Positions 1-11,500 of a DNA stretch of 64,000 nt are shown in pieces. The notes under the pieces are model-generated. The model was not told where the DNA came from. It made no database searches and saw only the letters and a list, made by a program, of their open reading frames with translations. The translations under genes and the position numbers were made by a program. This DNA comes from Castor canadensis (lineage: Eukaryota > Chordata > Mammalia > Rodentia > Castoridae): contig NC_133403.1 of assembly GCF_047511655.1 (NCBI RefSeq), positions 12,769,014 through 12,833,013 of the forward strand, written 5' to 3'. Position 1 is the first letter of the stretch. Every line of letters starts with the position of its first letter.

Positions 1-116
1 CGGGTCCGCGTCCGGGCCGGCGGGCGGGCGGGGGAGAGACGGAGAGATACGGTGAGAGGCGAGCGGGCGGCGGGGACAAAGGCGCGCGCGGGCACGCGGG
101 CGGGAGCCGGGCTCAC
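1..116 (-). other. SEPTIN5: SEPTIN5 intron 1, 5' part
   Basis: GC- and CpG-rich sequence immediately downstream (in gene orientation) of the exon 1 donor at 116-115. It runs off the window edge, so the acceptor and exon 2 are not visible. It is still part of the CpG island. Confidence 0.8.
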
Positions 117-159
117 CTGGGGTCGCCAGCTTGCTCTTGTACCGCAGTCCTGTGCTCAT
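117..159 (-). CDS. SEPTIN5: SEPTIN5 first coding exon (partial gene)
   Basis: Septin-5 is a GTP-binding cytoskeletal protein that assembles into hetero-oligomeric filaments and is associated with synaptic vesicles and platelet granule release. Only its N-terminus is here. Reading the minus strand from 159, the codons give MSTGLRYKSKLATP, then one G at 117, followed at once by GTGAGC (116-111), a good splice donor. This peptide matches the N-terminus of the major mammalian SEPTIN5 isoform, in which the next residue is Glu, consistent with a G as first codon base. The start codon has an ideal Kozak context (GCCACC before ATG). The GTPase domain (P-loop, switch motifs, septin unique element) and the coiled coil lie in later exons outside the window to the left. 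Identification rests on remembered protein sequence; 14 identical residues plus exon structure make it strong. Confidence 0.93.
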
Positions 160-465
160 GGTGGCCGCCGGCGGGGGGGACGTGCGGCGGCGGGCGCGCG
201 GGCGGGGCGCGGCGACGAGCGGCGGAGGCCGAGGCCCGGCTGCGGGGTGACCCGCCCCTCCGCGCCGCCACCGCCCGCCCCGCCCGCGCGCCCGCCAGCC
301 AATCGGCGCCCGCCGCGCCCACGCGCGACCCGGCGCGGCCAGTGGGGGCGGGGACTGAGGCGCCCCCCCAAAGGCCCCCGGCTCTAGAGGCCTCGGGCGA
401 CGCCCTCGCCTCCCGCGCGCAGGGCTGTGCCCCGGGTAAGCAGGGGAGTCCGGCGCTGCCCCGCC
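160..465 (-). promoter_or_regulatory. SEPTIN5: SEPTIN5 5' UTR and CpG-island promoter
   Basis: Very CpG-dense sequence reaching about 465, where CpG frequency falls abruptly. Visible elements include GC boxes of the Sp1/KLF type (250-259, 271-290, and GGGGGCGGGG at 344-353) and a CCAAT pentamer at 299-303 that could bind NF-Y. There is no obvious TATA box, as expected for a dispersed CpG-island promoter. The transcription start cannot be fixed from sequence, but lies somewhere in this stretch upstream of the ATG at 159. Both strands look promoter-competent (see the donor-like site at 436). Confidence 0.8.
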
Positions 466-999
466 CTATGTGGCTGGCTGCTCCCATGTCCCTGTTCTCC
501 CTGTCATCCAGCCGAGGCCTGGACTCTGCGATCCCTCCCCGCCCAGTCCATTCCTGGGCTTCTGATCATCCATCCGTGGGGCTATTCTGTAAAACCTGCG
601 CCTGGGCTTTGTATGTAAGTGTCATGCCATCCTCTACACACTCAGCCTCACCCCATCAGTGGATGCCCCCTTCCCCCCATCATGATGGACTTGGAGGCGC
701 TGGCCTGCGGAGCCCAGCTCCTGGTGGTGGTGGTCATTGGGCAAAAATCCATTGCCCCAGCTCTCCTCCTGCAGCCTGCTGAATGCTGGGCAGACCTGGG
801 CACGCTGTAAAGCACATGCCAGCGGGTATTTGTCCAGCCTCTCTTGTCCTGGACCGCAAAATACCTGAAGCCTGCACTGCATCTCCTGTACTACAAACCC
901 CCTGCTGTGGAGTGTGTTCTAGGTAGGTCTGCTGCCACTCTGGGGAGAAGGGTTGCAGGGGAAGAAGGGACAAGGTGAAGTTAAGGTCAGCGCCTGTGC

Positions 1000-1090
1000 C
1001 CCATTTATAAATGAAGAAGCTGAGGCCCCAGACCTTCAGTGAGTTGGTGAAGCTCATTGGCTCAGAGCATAAGTGGCTATGATCTTCCAT
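1000..1090 (+). repeat. MIR-like SINE relic
   Basis: Contains a degenerate form of the MIR core phrase (a GAAGCTGAGGC block followed by a short run ending in GCTCAGAG and AAGTGGCT), similar in order to the tRNA-derived MIR consensus. Highly diverged, so only a tentative call. Confidence 0.4.
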
Positions 1091-3414
1091 GTAACTATTA
1101 CATTTCCAGGTGCCCTTGGCCTCAAGAGAGTCCTCAGGTAGTGCCTCTGAGCCTTCTCCCTCAGAAACGGACTGTGGGATCTGTGATCACTATGTTCCCA
1201 GACTCGGGCCTTTTGGAAGTAAATGGCCTGCTGTGCCCAATCCAGGCAGTACCTTCCACAATCAGGAAATCCACCTCTGCCCCTCAGGTGCCCCTTAGTC
1301 CCTCTACTGGCCTGCGGGCTCTCTGGGCAGAGGCTGGTGTTGCCAGGACTCCTCTGTCTCAGATTCAGAGCACCCTGCACAGGGTTGTCTGCTCAGTAAG
1401 TGAAAAAGTGACAAAATCAGCATCTTTGATCCACAGTCCTTGCTCTGCCCCATTCTGTGGCCTATCCCCCTCTATCATGAACCTCCTGCAGGTCCAGAAC
1501 TGTGACCAGCATGGGGATGCTGTACTGTCCCAGTCCCTCATTCAAAGCCTCAGCGCCAGATGTGTTCAGAACTCAGACTTTGGTGCTTGTTATACATGGT
1601 GTGATGCCTCTTTGGAACCTGGGACCAAACTTCATAATCACGTGAACACATTAATAAACCTAAGAATATTTTCATGAACTAAAATACATAATATCTATAA
1701 TAAATGGACACATATCAGTTTAAGTTTGGCTCTACTACTGTGTTTTGTCACTGAGTTTAGGGAGTTTGCAATTCTGATGAAGAAATGTGCACAGTTGGAG
1801 GCGGGAGTAGCCAGGCAGGACTTCTGAGCAGTGGACTCACCAGTCTAAAGGGAAATCCTGTCTCTGAAGGCCTGAAGCTTTGAAAAATGGTTCAAACAGT
1901 CAGTGAAAAGTGAAGCTGGGACATTTAGCATGCACTGACTGGCATTACTGACCCTGTGCTGGTAGGGATAATGGTGGAAAGAAAGGAATCCTCCTTGGCA
2001 CACAGATGGAAGGACAGCTCTAGGCAGCCCTGAGTCACGGAGGTTGAACTTGGCCTTGAGAGAGGCAGGACAAGGGCATAATTTGTATTAAGGGTGAGTG
2101 GTACATTTGTACAAGAATAATAGGTTTTAAAACAGTTCTGGGAGACAAAAAGGATGAGGCTTACCACATAAACGTCTTTTTTTTTTTTAACAGAGGTATG
2201 TGTGTTTCAAAGATTATGTATAGAAATGCAGTTAAGTGTTTAATGAAGAGCCTGTGTGGAGTCGGTGTCATAAGTAGGAGCAGGAGCCACTCCTTGGAAG
2301 GATGCAGTCAAGGGCATCCCTGGATTAGTACCTCATATGAAATGCCCAAGGCTTCCCCAACCTGGGGTCAGTTCACTTGTGCTGGGACTCTGGCCGCCTA
2401 TGACTGTTAGCCCAGGGGATGGCCCTGAGTTCCTCTGCAGACAGATGGAGGCACCCTGTCTAGTTAGAAGCACCATGGTGTGGCAGCACCCGTGGCTCAC
2501 AGGCAAGGTTTCCATAAGGGACATTTCTGAGGTCAGAAAAATGAGCCACAAAGGCATCATTGGTGAGCAGCATCACAGGACTCCCACTCTGCCCCGTGGG
2601 CAGTGTGAGTGAGGGTCACAAAAGTCTTCGACTACGGCCAAAGCAGCCAGGTGCTAAGAGCCCAAGCAAAAGCCTTGTAAGGCTTAGGGCCATTCAAAAA
2701 TGCAACCCTTGGGTTGCATTGCAAAAATGCAAGCCCTCGGGGGCTCTGTCTGATGTCAAGGGGGTGGCAGGAGCAGCAGGCAGGGACCTGGACACATCAC
2801 ATTTACCTGTCAGGATGCAGTGGCTCAAAGGCAAGTTGCCTCCCCAGTGGGTGTTTGCTTTGTTTTCCCATCATGAGGAAGAAGTGCTGGCTGTAGTACA
2901 CAGAGGAGTAAATAAACCACTCCTGTGTGAGTGTGTAGGGGGGGATGCTATTTTTTAATTCATAAGGAAAAGAAGTAAATGAGTGAAAAAATAAGCTACA
3001 TCAGAAAAATCTGTTCAACCAACTTGAGCTACAAATAGCTTGACACTTTTCAGAAAAAAACCCAAACCCTCTTTTTGTTAAGAAATTCTCAAGAGGCTGT
3101 ATTTAAATCATACTGTCTTCCTTCAGCACAGATGGTGGACTGAGCGGGGTTTTCTCTGGTGCCACAAGGCCAGTTAGGGGAAGGAAGGAACTTGTGTGGG
3201 GAGATGGTTCCAGTGCAAACCACAGTGACGGTGACGCAAGAACAAGGCTCCTGCCATCTGCACTTGGAAGGCAGGTGTCCGGGTTCAGAGGTGGGGCAGT
3301 TTGGTCCAGGTGATACACAGATTTCAGGTGGGGAAGGCTTACTGGTGACAAAACTCTAGAATGTTCCCTTCTTTGAGGCTGAGGATGAGAGCAGAGATTG
3401 AGCTGGGTGCATCA

Positions 3415-3515
3415 GGTTAGACCCCTGATATCCCCCCTGGGTCACTTGCCCAAGTCACTAACCAACTGAGACTAGAACCAGGACCATCAAGCCCAGGCCT
3501 CACTCTGGCAAAGAA
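3415..3515 (+). repeat. MIR-like SINE relic
   Basis: The block with CACTTGCCCAAGTCACTAAC followed by GACTAGAACCAGGA resembles the 3' half of MIR (CTTGCCCAAGGTCAC...CAGGATTC). Tentative because divergence is high. Confidence 0.4.
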
Positions 3516-6500
3516 GTGTGACTTAGCCTCAGTCCAGCCAGGTTGGGGGGACTGTCCAGATCAGAGCCTGAACTCATGTCCCTTCTGTCCCCCTGATTCT
3601 CAACCATCCTGATCAGGCCTGGAACTCGTGCTTTTGTCTACTTGTGGGTATTGTTCCCATGCAACTGTCATTGCTGCACCTGTCACCTTTATCCAGCCAG
3701 CCACGTGGGAAGATTTGAACCCACCTTGCATCACTTGGAAGCTCCAAATTAGGAACTGCCCACTATGGCTTCCTGCTTCTGTGCTCTGTGCTGGTGTGCC
3801 CTCTGCCTGTGCTGCCTTTCCCCAGTCCTGCAGACACTGGTGCTGTCGCCAGCTCCTCCTGTCCCACCTCACTGCATGCCTCTTTGTGCAGGGCACAGCC
3901 TGTACAAAGACCAGCTCCCTGGCCCAGCTGACCCCTGTCAGGCTGCCAGCACTCAACTCCATCCGGCACCCAGGAAAAGTCAGTAGCATCAGTTCGTCCT
4001 AGGTGTGTGTGTTGGGGAGTGGAGTGAGAATACAGATGCCTTGAGCCCAGTGTCACAGGGTGAGTGGGAGAACCAGCCAAAAGAGCCAGGTTCTGGGGAG
4101 GAAGTGGCTGCAGACTGCAGGTTCTGAATCTGAAACCTCCTCTCTTGGCCTGCAGAGAGCTGATCCCTATGCCTTTCCCAGCAGGGGGGCATGCATGGGG
4201 ATCCAGGACCTCTGGGGTGATCTCCCTGCTTCCAAAGGCAATGGCTGTCTCCAGCCATAAGGGGAGATACATGCAGAGTAAGGGGGTATTTGAGAATATT
4301 TTTCTTGATTGCCTTGTTAGAAAAAAATGTCACTACACAATCAAGTCTTCATCCAAAGACAGGCCGATTAATAGGGCACAGAATCCCCAGTAGCTGCCCC
4401 TGCCAAGAGGGTGCTGCCTGGTCCCGCTTAAAGCTGCCTGTGTATTGTAGGGATGGACAGTACAGAGTTCCAAGGGGGCTGAGCCCCGATCCACACCGAG
4501 TCCCTGATTCACTGGGCAGCTGGAGCAAGTGCCACAAAGGGCTCCTGTACTCCAAGGCAGGGAGCCAGCTGGGGTCCCAGAGTGGCCAGGGTCTCTGTTG
4601 AGGGTGGAGTGGGCCTCCAGCCACATCTGACAAGCTGCAGAGTCCTCCATGGGATTCTGGGGCAGTGTCTGGGAGAGGAGGCAGAAAGGGCTGGGATGAT
4701 GAGTACAGGTAACTCTGTAAGGAATTGCTGCCTGACACTGAGCCCAGGGTGGGGGTGGGGGATCTTTGCCAGGATGCTGCCTGTGGGGTACGTGCACAGT
4801 GCCGGATAAGATACCCCTCCAAGGTGTCCTGGCACCTTTGAGGCTCTCTGTCCTCGCTGCACTTTTGTGGTTTTACAAAAAGCCAAAGGTGGAAGAACAG
4901 AAGATGAATGAGGAGATAGGAAGTGGCGCCAACATCAAGATTCTTCCAGAGGCACTGAGGCATTTAAAAAATCCCACGGGAACAGGCGCTTGCGAAAGGC
5001 CCAGTGCGGGGGCCAACGTACCCGTGACCTAGATCTAAAGACAGCCAGCAGGCGACAGAGCAGAGCTCGCCCCACCCCTCCACCAATCCGCCTCTCTCTG
5101 TACTGGGGTTCCTAGGCCTAACTCAAGTTCTCATTGCATCTCTCCTCCTGGACTTGTCTGATGAGTGTCAGGCCAGGGACAGACCTGGAAATCCCTCTGG
5201 AATAAACAGGACATGGAAGGGCTCAGGCCACTACCACCTTGGTCACAAGGTCCAAATCCTGCAGTGGCGCTGGCATCTTTGCAGCAGGCACAGGCCCCGG
5301 CCCGTCCTGGTACTCCACCCCATGCACACTGGAGGCAGGGCCCTGGCACCACCCAGGGAGGGTGCATTGGGTCAGTGACCCTGTGAGCCCGTGCACTCAC
5401 GGCACTCCCCAGGCTCCCACGGGGAAGACAGCCACCAGAGCCCTCAGAGCAGGTGTCCATCCCCCAGTTTCTAAGGTCTTAAGTGACTGGCATGGACTTG
5501 GGGGTCTTGGCTCAGTCCCCACCATTGCCTTCCCCATAACCTGCCTTTAGCTGAACGGTCAGGGATGCCTTGCCTATGGAGTACAGCGATTTGCAGAGCT
5601 CTACATTGTAAAGACAGCAGAGGCCAAGTGGAATGTTTGGGTTGGGGGGGACAAGGGACAGCCATCCCCACATTCCCTGGTCAAGGTCACTGGCAGAGTG
5701 GGACTGGCCTGGGGGAGACCTCCTGCTTCTACTGCCAGGGTGCAATGGGGGCTCTGCTGCTTCCGTTCTTGCTCTTGGTTGGACCTCATTTCTCATCATG
5801 CATTTGCTGCACACCCACCAGGCACCGGATCCATGTATGAGTTGGGTGGGAGACAGATACCCATGCTGTACACCAAACACCTTCCACAGTGACACCGGAC
5901 ATCTAAGTTTGATGGCCAGCCAGGGCCAATTCCCATTCATGCCTGTGGTCTTCAGCTTTCATGGCCTAGCTGCCCCACCATGTTTCAAAGGTCATCTTTG
6001 AAGGGTCCCCTCTAGGTGAAGGAGCAGCAGGAAATGGAGCCTCTTGGGACAGGGCCACTTCAGCAGGAAAAGAGGGGTCCCTGGACCTCAGAACGGCTTA
6101 GAACAGCACACAGAAGACCTGGGGCGTAGCCACCAACCTGGCCAGCGTCCTCCTAGGGATGACTCAGTGGGCTTAGACCTGAGAAGCAAAGAGGCAGTTG
6201 GAAATCAGACCTGGGGAGACCCAAGTGAGACCAAGTAGGAAAAGGGAAACCACTGGGGCTTGTCCTTTCTTTGGAGATTTTGCAAAAGGACTTTCTCTTG
6301 TAGCCTCAGCTGTTCACAGTCACCCACTGCTGCTGGCTTCTTCTGGGGTGGGACTGCCCCACACTTTTATCTGCTGGGATTTCCTAGGAAGCTATGGGCT
6401 GCAGGTGGAGAGCACAGGCTGGGCAGAACTTGTGCCTCCTGCTTGCACAGCTGCCATATCTCCTATGGTACAGATAAGAGGGTGCCCGGTACATCGGAAG

Positions 6501-6969
6501 TGGCGGCCAAGATCCTCCTTTCTTGGGTGTCACATTGGGGAATCAACACTCCACAGGCTCCCATGGCCAGGAGAGAGAAGCTGCACCACTAGGAGTGGCA
6601 CAGAGAGTCACAGGACTGCCTTCTGTGGCCCTGGGCTGTCATGGCCACCAGGCACCCAGGACTGATGACAGCATCATTAGGGCATCCTTAGGCTGGTTTC
6701 CCAGCTTCTGGGCCACCAGGAGTAGGGCCAGCATGTAATTATCTAGGTTTGGGGGTCATTGCCAAGACAGCCTGGAAGGCTCTGCCAGACTTCCTGCCCA
6801 TGGTATTGGCCCATGACTCTCAGACATCCTGACAGACACGGACCTCTGAGCTCTCAGAGGCCTCTGCCCTGCACCAGTGCCTGGTCCTCCCTCAGTGTGG
6901 GGCAGAGGTTCAGCTGAATCTCCCCATCTGTTCCTCCAGGGAACATCTTGGCTGTACCTGTGTACCTGC

Positions 6970-7085
6970 TCCTTTTTTTTTTTTTTTGAGACAGGATCTC
7001 ACTATGTAGCCCAAACTGGCCTGAAACTCACAATCCTCCTGCTTCAGCCTCCTGAGGGATTATAGGCATGCACCACCATGGCTGT
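6970..7085 (-). repeat. B1-like (7SL-derived) SINE
   Basis: Oligo-T at 6973-6987 (the reversed A-tail) followed by the reversed 7SL-like body including GAGACAGGATCTCACTATGT and GGGATTATAGGCATG. Flanked by a perfect 12-bp target-site duplication, CTGTGTACCTGC, at 6958-6969 and 7086-7097. Confidence 0.9.
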
Positions 7086-7151
7086 CTGTGTACCTGCACT
7101 TTGGAAGTGAGAGAGAGACTAACAGAGCATCTGATTTAAAACTGAGCAAAC

Positions 7152-7365
7152 CAGCCAGGTATGGGTGGGGCACATTTCTAATCCCTGCCTCGTGGGAGGC
7201 ATAGATAGCAGGATTGCAGTCTGCAGCTGGCCCCAGGCCAAAATGTAATACCCTATCAGGAAAAAAAAAAAGTGGGAGGGTGGCATGGCTCAGGCAGTAG
7301 CCTTGCACCTGCCTAGCAAGCTTGAGGCCCTGAGTTCAAACCCCAGTACTGCCAAAAAAAAGACA
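7152..7365 (+). repeat. B1-tRNA composite SINE
   Basis: Dimer: a B1-like body (7152-7260) with A-rich linker, then an ID-like tRNA-derived body with the B-box-like phrase GAGTTCAAACCCCAGTACTG and an A-tail. Confidence 0.85.
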
Positions 7366-7629
7366 AACAACTTGAACTGACATGTCTCCAAAGAGGAGCT
7401 GGCCAGAGATGGGGGTGAGGATTTCTGAGACCCCCCTTCTTCCAAAATTGCCAAACCTGCCCCTTCTGAATTGCTTCTGTCAGGCCTCTCTTCATCCAGC
7501 CTGGGTCCTGGGCCATCTTCAAAGACTCTTCTGGTGCCACACTGACTGCACAGTCCCTTGCCTCCATCGTTTCTGCCCCGTTTAACCTCTGGTACCTTGT
7601 TATGGTGGGCTCAGCACATTAAAACAGGG

Positions 7630-7849
7630 TGTCTTAGTCTGTCTAGGCTGCTATAACAACATACTTTAGGTTGGGTGGCTTACAACAGACATTTGTTGCT
7701 CACAGTTCTGGAGGCTGGAAGTTCGAGATCAAGACACTAACAGATTTTGTGTCTGGTGAGGGTCTACTTTCCTAGAGATGGTGGTCTTCTTTCTGTACTT
7801 TTCTGTGGAGGGGTCAAGGAATCTTTCTCAGGCCTCTTTTTTAAGGGCA
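7630..7849 (-). repeat. MaLR (MLT1-like) LTR fragment
   Basis: Reversed MaLR LTR 3' end: GTCTTAGTCTGTCTAGGCTG, then GGTGGCTTACAACAGA and CACAGTTCTGGAGGCTGGAA. Abuts a second MaLR LTR of opposite orientation. Confidence 0.7.
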
Positions 7850-8076
7850 CTGCTATGGTTTGGATGAGGCTTGTCCCTGAAGAGTCCATTGTGTTGGAAG
7901 GTTGTTTTCTGGGTGGCAGCAATGGGAGGTGGCGGGACTTTTAAGAGGTGAGGGCTCGTGGGAGGTTCTTGGGTCCTTAGAGGCCCATGTTCAGATGGGA
8001 TGGATATAATATTCTTGAGTCCTTGAGCTAATTCTCAGGACAGGGTTGTTATAAAATCTGGAGTCTGACCCCAACC

Positions 8077-8117
<41 letters not shown>

Positions 8118-8328
8118 CTTCCTGTTCAAGATGTGATCACTTGCTCCTGCCCACACTCTTGCCATTGTCATATGCCATGATGTAACACAGCTCTCACCAG
8201 ACCTGAGCAGATGTAGGCACCATACCCTCGAACCTCCAATACTGTGAGCTAAATAAACCTCTTTTCTTTATTAGTGGCCTGCCTCGAGTATTTCGTTGTA
8301 GTGCTGAAAAGCTGACTGATACAGACAC
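7850..8328 (+). repeat. MaLR (MST/MLT-type) solo LTR
   Basis: Begins GCTATGGTTTGGATGAGGC, ends near GCTGACTGATACA and has AAATAAACCTCTTTTCTTTA, the typical MaLR polyadenylation region, near 8250-8275. An internal (CT)n run occupies 8082-8115. No internal retroviral genes. Confidence 0.8.
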
Positions 8329-8329
8329 T

Positions 8330-9042
8330 GTGATGAGAAAATAAGCCGCCTGCTTTCCCTCTGCTCTCATAGCACAATCAACACAGAACACTGCTGTGAC
8401 TCTCTAAGTTTTAGGGATTTCTTTCCACCAGAAAGCAAGCAATTGGTTTTGCAGCAGACACCAGATTCTGACATCATTTACTTGAACTAGCATCAGATCC
8501 CACAGAAGCCCTAAGGCTCAGTCCCAAGACCACCTTCCTACAAGACACATGCCAGCTCTGAGTCTCAGGATTTTTTTTCCCTGTCTTTCTGACCAAGTGG
8601 CTACAACTGGAAGATCCCACAAACTCCTCCTTGCATTCAATTAATTTGCTGGAGGGGTTCGCAAAACTCGGAGAGAGATGACTGTCTACCAGCTTATCCT
8701 AGAGGACATTACACAGATAACAGATGAAGAGAAACTGGCATGGAGCATCCATGGCCTCTCTAGTGTCACCTTCTAGGAGGGTGTTCTGCTATTAGGACTC
8801 TGCCTTTTGGGGTTTTTTGGAAACCTCATTGCATATCTAAAGCTAAAATAGACTGGGTGAGGAGAACCAGAATGGTGCTCACTTCAGCATTCTTCTGCGC
8901 TTTTGGGTAGCATGTCTTCCCCTACGGTATGGGGCAGGACCCCTCTAGAATGCGGGGCTTCAAGGGAAGAAATTCTAACTTCTATGAACTGCCCTAGGGA
9001 CAGAGTTACAAGCAAGGAACTATGGAGAAAAGCCAAAATTCA
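8330..9042. other. Unique sequence, no gene seen
   Basis: No ORF with protein-like features and no recognisable repeat. Nothing further can be supported. Confidence 0.5.
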
Positions 9043-9264
9043 GCCAGGAGCTTATGGCTCATGTTTGTAATCCTAACTACGTGTTAGGCTGAGAGTTGGA
9101 AGATTGAGGTTCAAGAACAGCCTGGGCAAATAGTTCATGAGACCCCCCCCCATCTCCAAAATAACTAGAGCAAAATGGACTAGAGATAAGGCTCGAGTGA
9201 TAGAATACCTGCTTTGCAAGTCTGAGGCCCTGAGTTCAAACCACAGTCCCACCAAAAAAGAAAA
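9043..9264 (+). repeat. B1-tRNA composite SINE, type II linker
   Basis: B1-like half followed by the diagnostic linker CATCTCCAAAATAACTAGAG and an ID-like half with CCTGCTTTGCAAG and GAGTTCAAACCACAGTC. Differs from the commoner linker type elsewhere in the window. Confidence 0.85.
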
Positions 9265-10796
9265 CCAAAATTACATATCACAGAACCACAGGCTTTGATC
9301 CTTTTCACCAGGGCCCCATGCTTATTACCTCCTCACACTCTTGCCTGGGGAGGATTTTAATATCTGCATTTGGGGAGCCACAACCTTCTGAAAATCATCT
9401 AAGTTCTGCATCCATTCAGAGCTGCTTCCGAATAAGTCATGAAGAAGACTGGGTCTTTACCCTGTCACTCCTACAGTGATGAGAGCTCCACTGAGGACAA
9501 ATGGAAGAAAACACATGGGTGGCCTCTGTGTCTGGGTGAAAAGTGGACTGCTTGGATCCCAGCACTTAGGGAGGTTCCTTGGAACCAGGGGTTGTCCTCT
9601 TGTGGACAGACACTGTGTCATCCCTGCTCAAGTCCCTGTCCCAATGGCCAGGCCTTGGGCTTGGTCGGGCGTCATCTGCTAACTGTTCCATGCAAGGAGT
9701 TCTCTGTTAGTGTTCATCCTTCTCCTTGTCACTTCTTGGTCTCTCTCCTTCCTCATGTGTGAGCTGTTCTTAGCTTCACTTAACTTTGTGGTGTGGGGCG
9801 TAGTATCTTGGAGGACGAGAAGGGTCCTCGGCCACCATCTTGGCCAAGTCCTGCAGTGATAAGTGAGACTAGCCCAGATGCCATGGGATGCTCAGTGCTG
9901 GAGTTCAGACTTTCTCTGGCCACACTAGTCACCTCTTCCCCTCTCATCCAGCATGCTGGCCCTGCCTGGGATAGCATCAACCCCACTGGCATATTTGTCT
10001 AGGCAAGAAGAGGCAAATTCTAACAGGTGTATAGAAATTCCAGGCACAAGGAAAGTCATGGCAGGCCTCCATACGATCTCCAGAAAACAAAAAAGATGCA
10101 CAAGCCCAATGGCTAGCAGCTGAGCCTACCATCTGTAGCCAGAAGCTCTGCCAGGCAGTGTCCTGCCCAGAACTTCTGCCTGGCTCCATCTCTGTCTCTG
10201 TAGCAGATGCCATCCTTCGTGTCAGCTGGCTCTGGACTTGACCCTGGGACTTCATGGCTATCACAATGCCACACATTTTGAAAATTCGCCTGGTTCATGT
10301 GTTCTTCGTAAATGAGATATTCCTTGTTGTTATTTGAAGGATTGTATACCAAAGAGGAAAGGTAACCAAAAGGAAAACAAAAGGCCCACAGGTGCAAGCA
10401 CTGAGGGCGTTATAAACCATCGGTTCCATTCCCCAGATCCCCTAAAGAGACCAGCAAGGGTCAGCAATGTAAAATTGCAGCACTGCACTGGATGGTGAGA
10501 AAGGTTGCACATGGCCCAAACCATGAGTTTAGGGCTTGGCACCATGCACAGGCATGGACCCTCCACCTTCCTCCCCACCCCAACCCCTTGGGACAGCCAC
10601 CAGGTCTGAAAGTGTCCAGGTCATTCCACCTGAGGAGGCTTTGGTATACATGCTAAGGGAAGGGGCTCAGAGCCTCTTGTGTCATGTGCTTAGCTGCAGA
10701 CCTCAGCTCAGTCCCTCAGCTATAACTTGGGATGCCAGCAAATCCTGGACTCTTGGGTACAGTAGGGTCCAAAAGGGGTAAGTGTTGCTGTGCTTA
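9265..10796. other. Unique sequence, no gene seen
   Basis: About 1.5 kb without recognisable repeats. Short frames only; none protein-like. Confidence 0.5.
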
Positions 10797-10888
10797 GAGC
10801 TGGCGGAATGGCTCAAGAGGTAAGAGAGCCTGCCTAGCAAGTATGAGGTCCTGAGTTCAAACCCCAGTACTGTCCCCCAAAAAGAGTT
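10797..10888 (+). repeat. tRNA-derived (ID-like) SINE
   Basis: A-box-like region TGGCTCAAGAGG and B-box-like GAGTTCAAACCCCAGTACTG with short A-rich tail. Confidence 0.85.
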
Positions 10889-11290
10889 TCTGTTCTTAGG
10901 AAAGTGCCACACAGAGAAAAGGTTCTGTCAACTTTAGTCTTCACTGGGATCTTTGAAAACTTGTCACAAAACCTCTAGTATATTATATGATCTGTTATTT
11001 ATCTATATTCAGATGCACGTGTCTAGTTATCTGTTTATTATCTGTCCAATATGGTGCTGCAGACTGTGAAATACAGGACTGTGAGCACTTTGAAAGAGGG
11101 AGACAGTTGGTGGCAAATAACTTTAATATTATGTGTTGTTTCACCAATCCAAAGGGTGAGGATTTAACTCTGCAACTCCTTGTCTCTACCACACTCAGTC
11201 TAACTTCTGGTGTGGCCTGCCTTCTGGTAGAATTGCATGATACTTTGATTAAGCCATCATCCGGGTTTATGTAATATTAAAACTCACCCT
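10889..11290. other. Unique AT-moderate sequence, no gene seen
   Basis: No repeat or coding signature recognised. Confidence 0.45.
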
Positions 11291-11500
11291 TAGCTGGGCA
11301 CCAAGTGGCTCATGCTTGTAATCCTAGCTACTTGGGAAGAGTAAAGTTCGAGGCCAGCCCAGGCAAATAGTTCACAAGACCCCCCATCTCCAAAATAAGC
11401 AGAGCAAAATGGACCGGAGGTGTGGCTCAAGTGGTAGAGCGCCTGCTTTGCAAGCGTGAAGTGCTGAGTTCAAACTCCAGTCCCACCAGTAAAAGAAATT
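11291..11500 (+). repeat. B1-tRNA composite SINE, type II linker
   Basis: B1-like half (GTAATCCTAGCTACTTGGGA), linker CATCTCCAAAATAAGCAGAG, then ID-like half with CTGCTTTGCAAGCGTGAAG. Confidence 0.85.

Larger units (their letters stand above)
466..6957. other. Repeat-poor unique flank upstream of SEPTIN5
   Basis: About 6.5 kb with no young SINE, LINE or LTR that I can recognise, in contrast to the rest of the window where one appears every few hundred bases. Open frames of 100-206 codons occur here (for example 1057-1677 plus), but none resembles a known protein and GC-rich sequence gives such frames by chance. Two weak MIR-like patches are listed separately. Likely content is promoter-proximal regulatory DNA or a non-coding transcript; neither can be proven from sequence. 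Confidence 0.6.

Noticed and set aside
52-387. GC-rich open frames on both strands over the CpG island
   Set aside because: They are shadows of the promoter and 5' UTR composition; the only supported coding sequence is the short minus-strand exon at 117-159.
1057-1677. 206-codon open frame upstream of SEPTIN5
   Set aside because: No recognisable protein features; overlaps a MIR-like patch and ends in AT-rich sequence. Probably chance.
4168-4184. Second CTCF-like motif (CCAGCAGGGGGGCA)
   Set aside because: One extra G displaces the 3' part of the core; too weak to list as a site without scoring.
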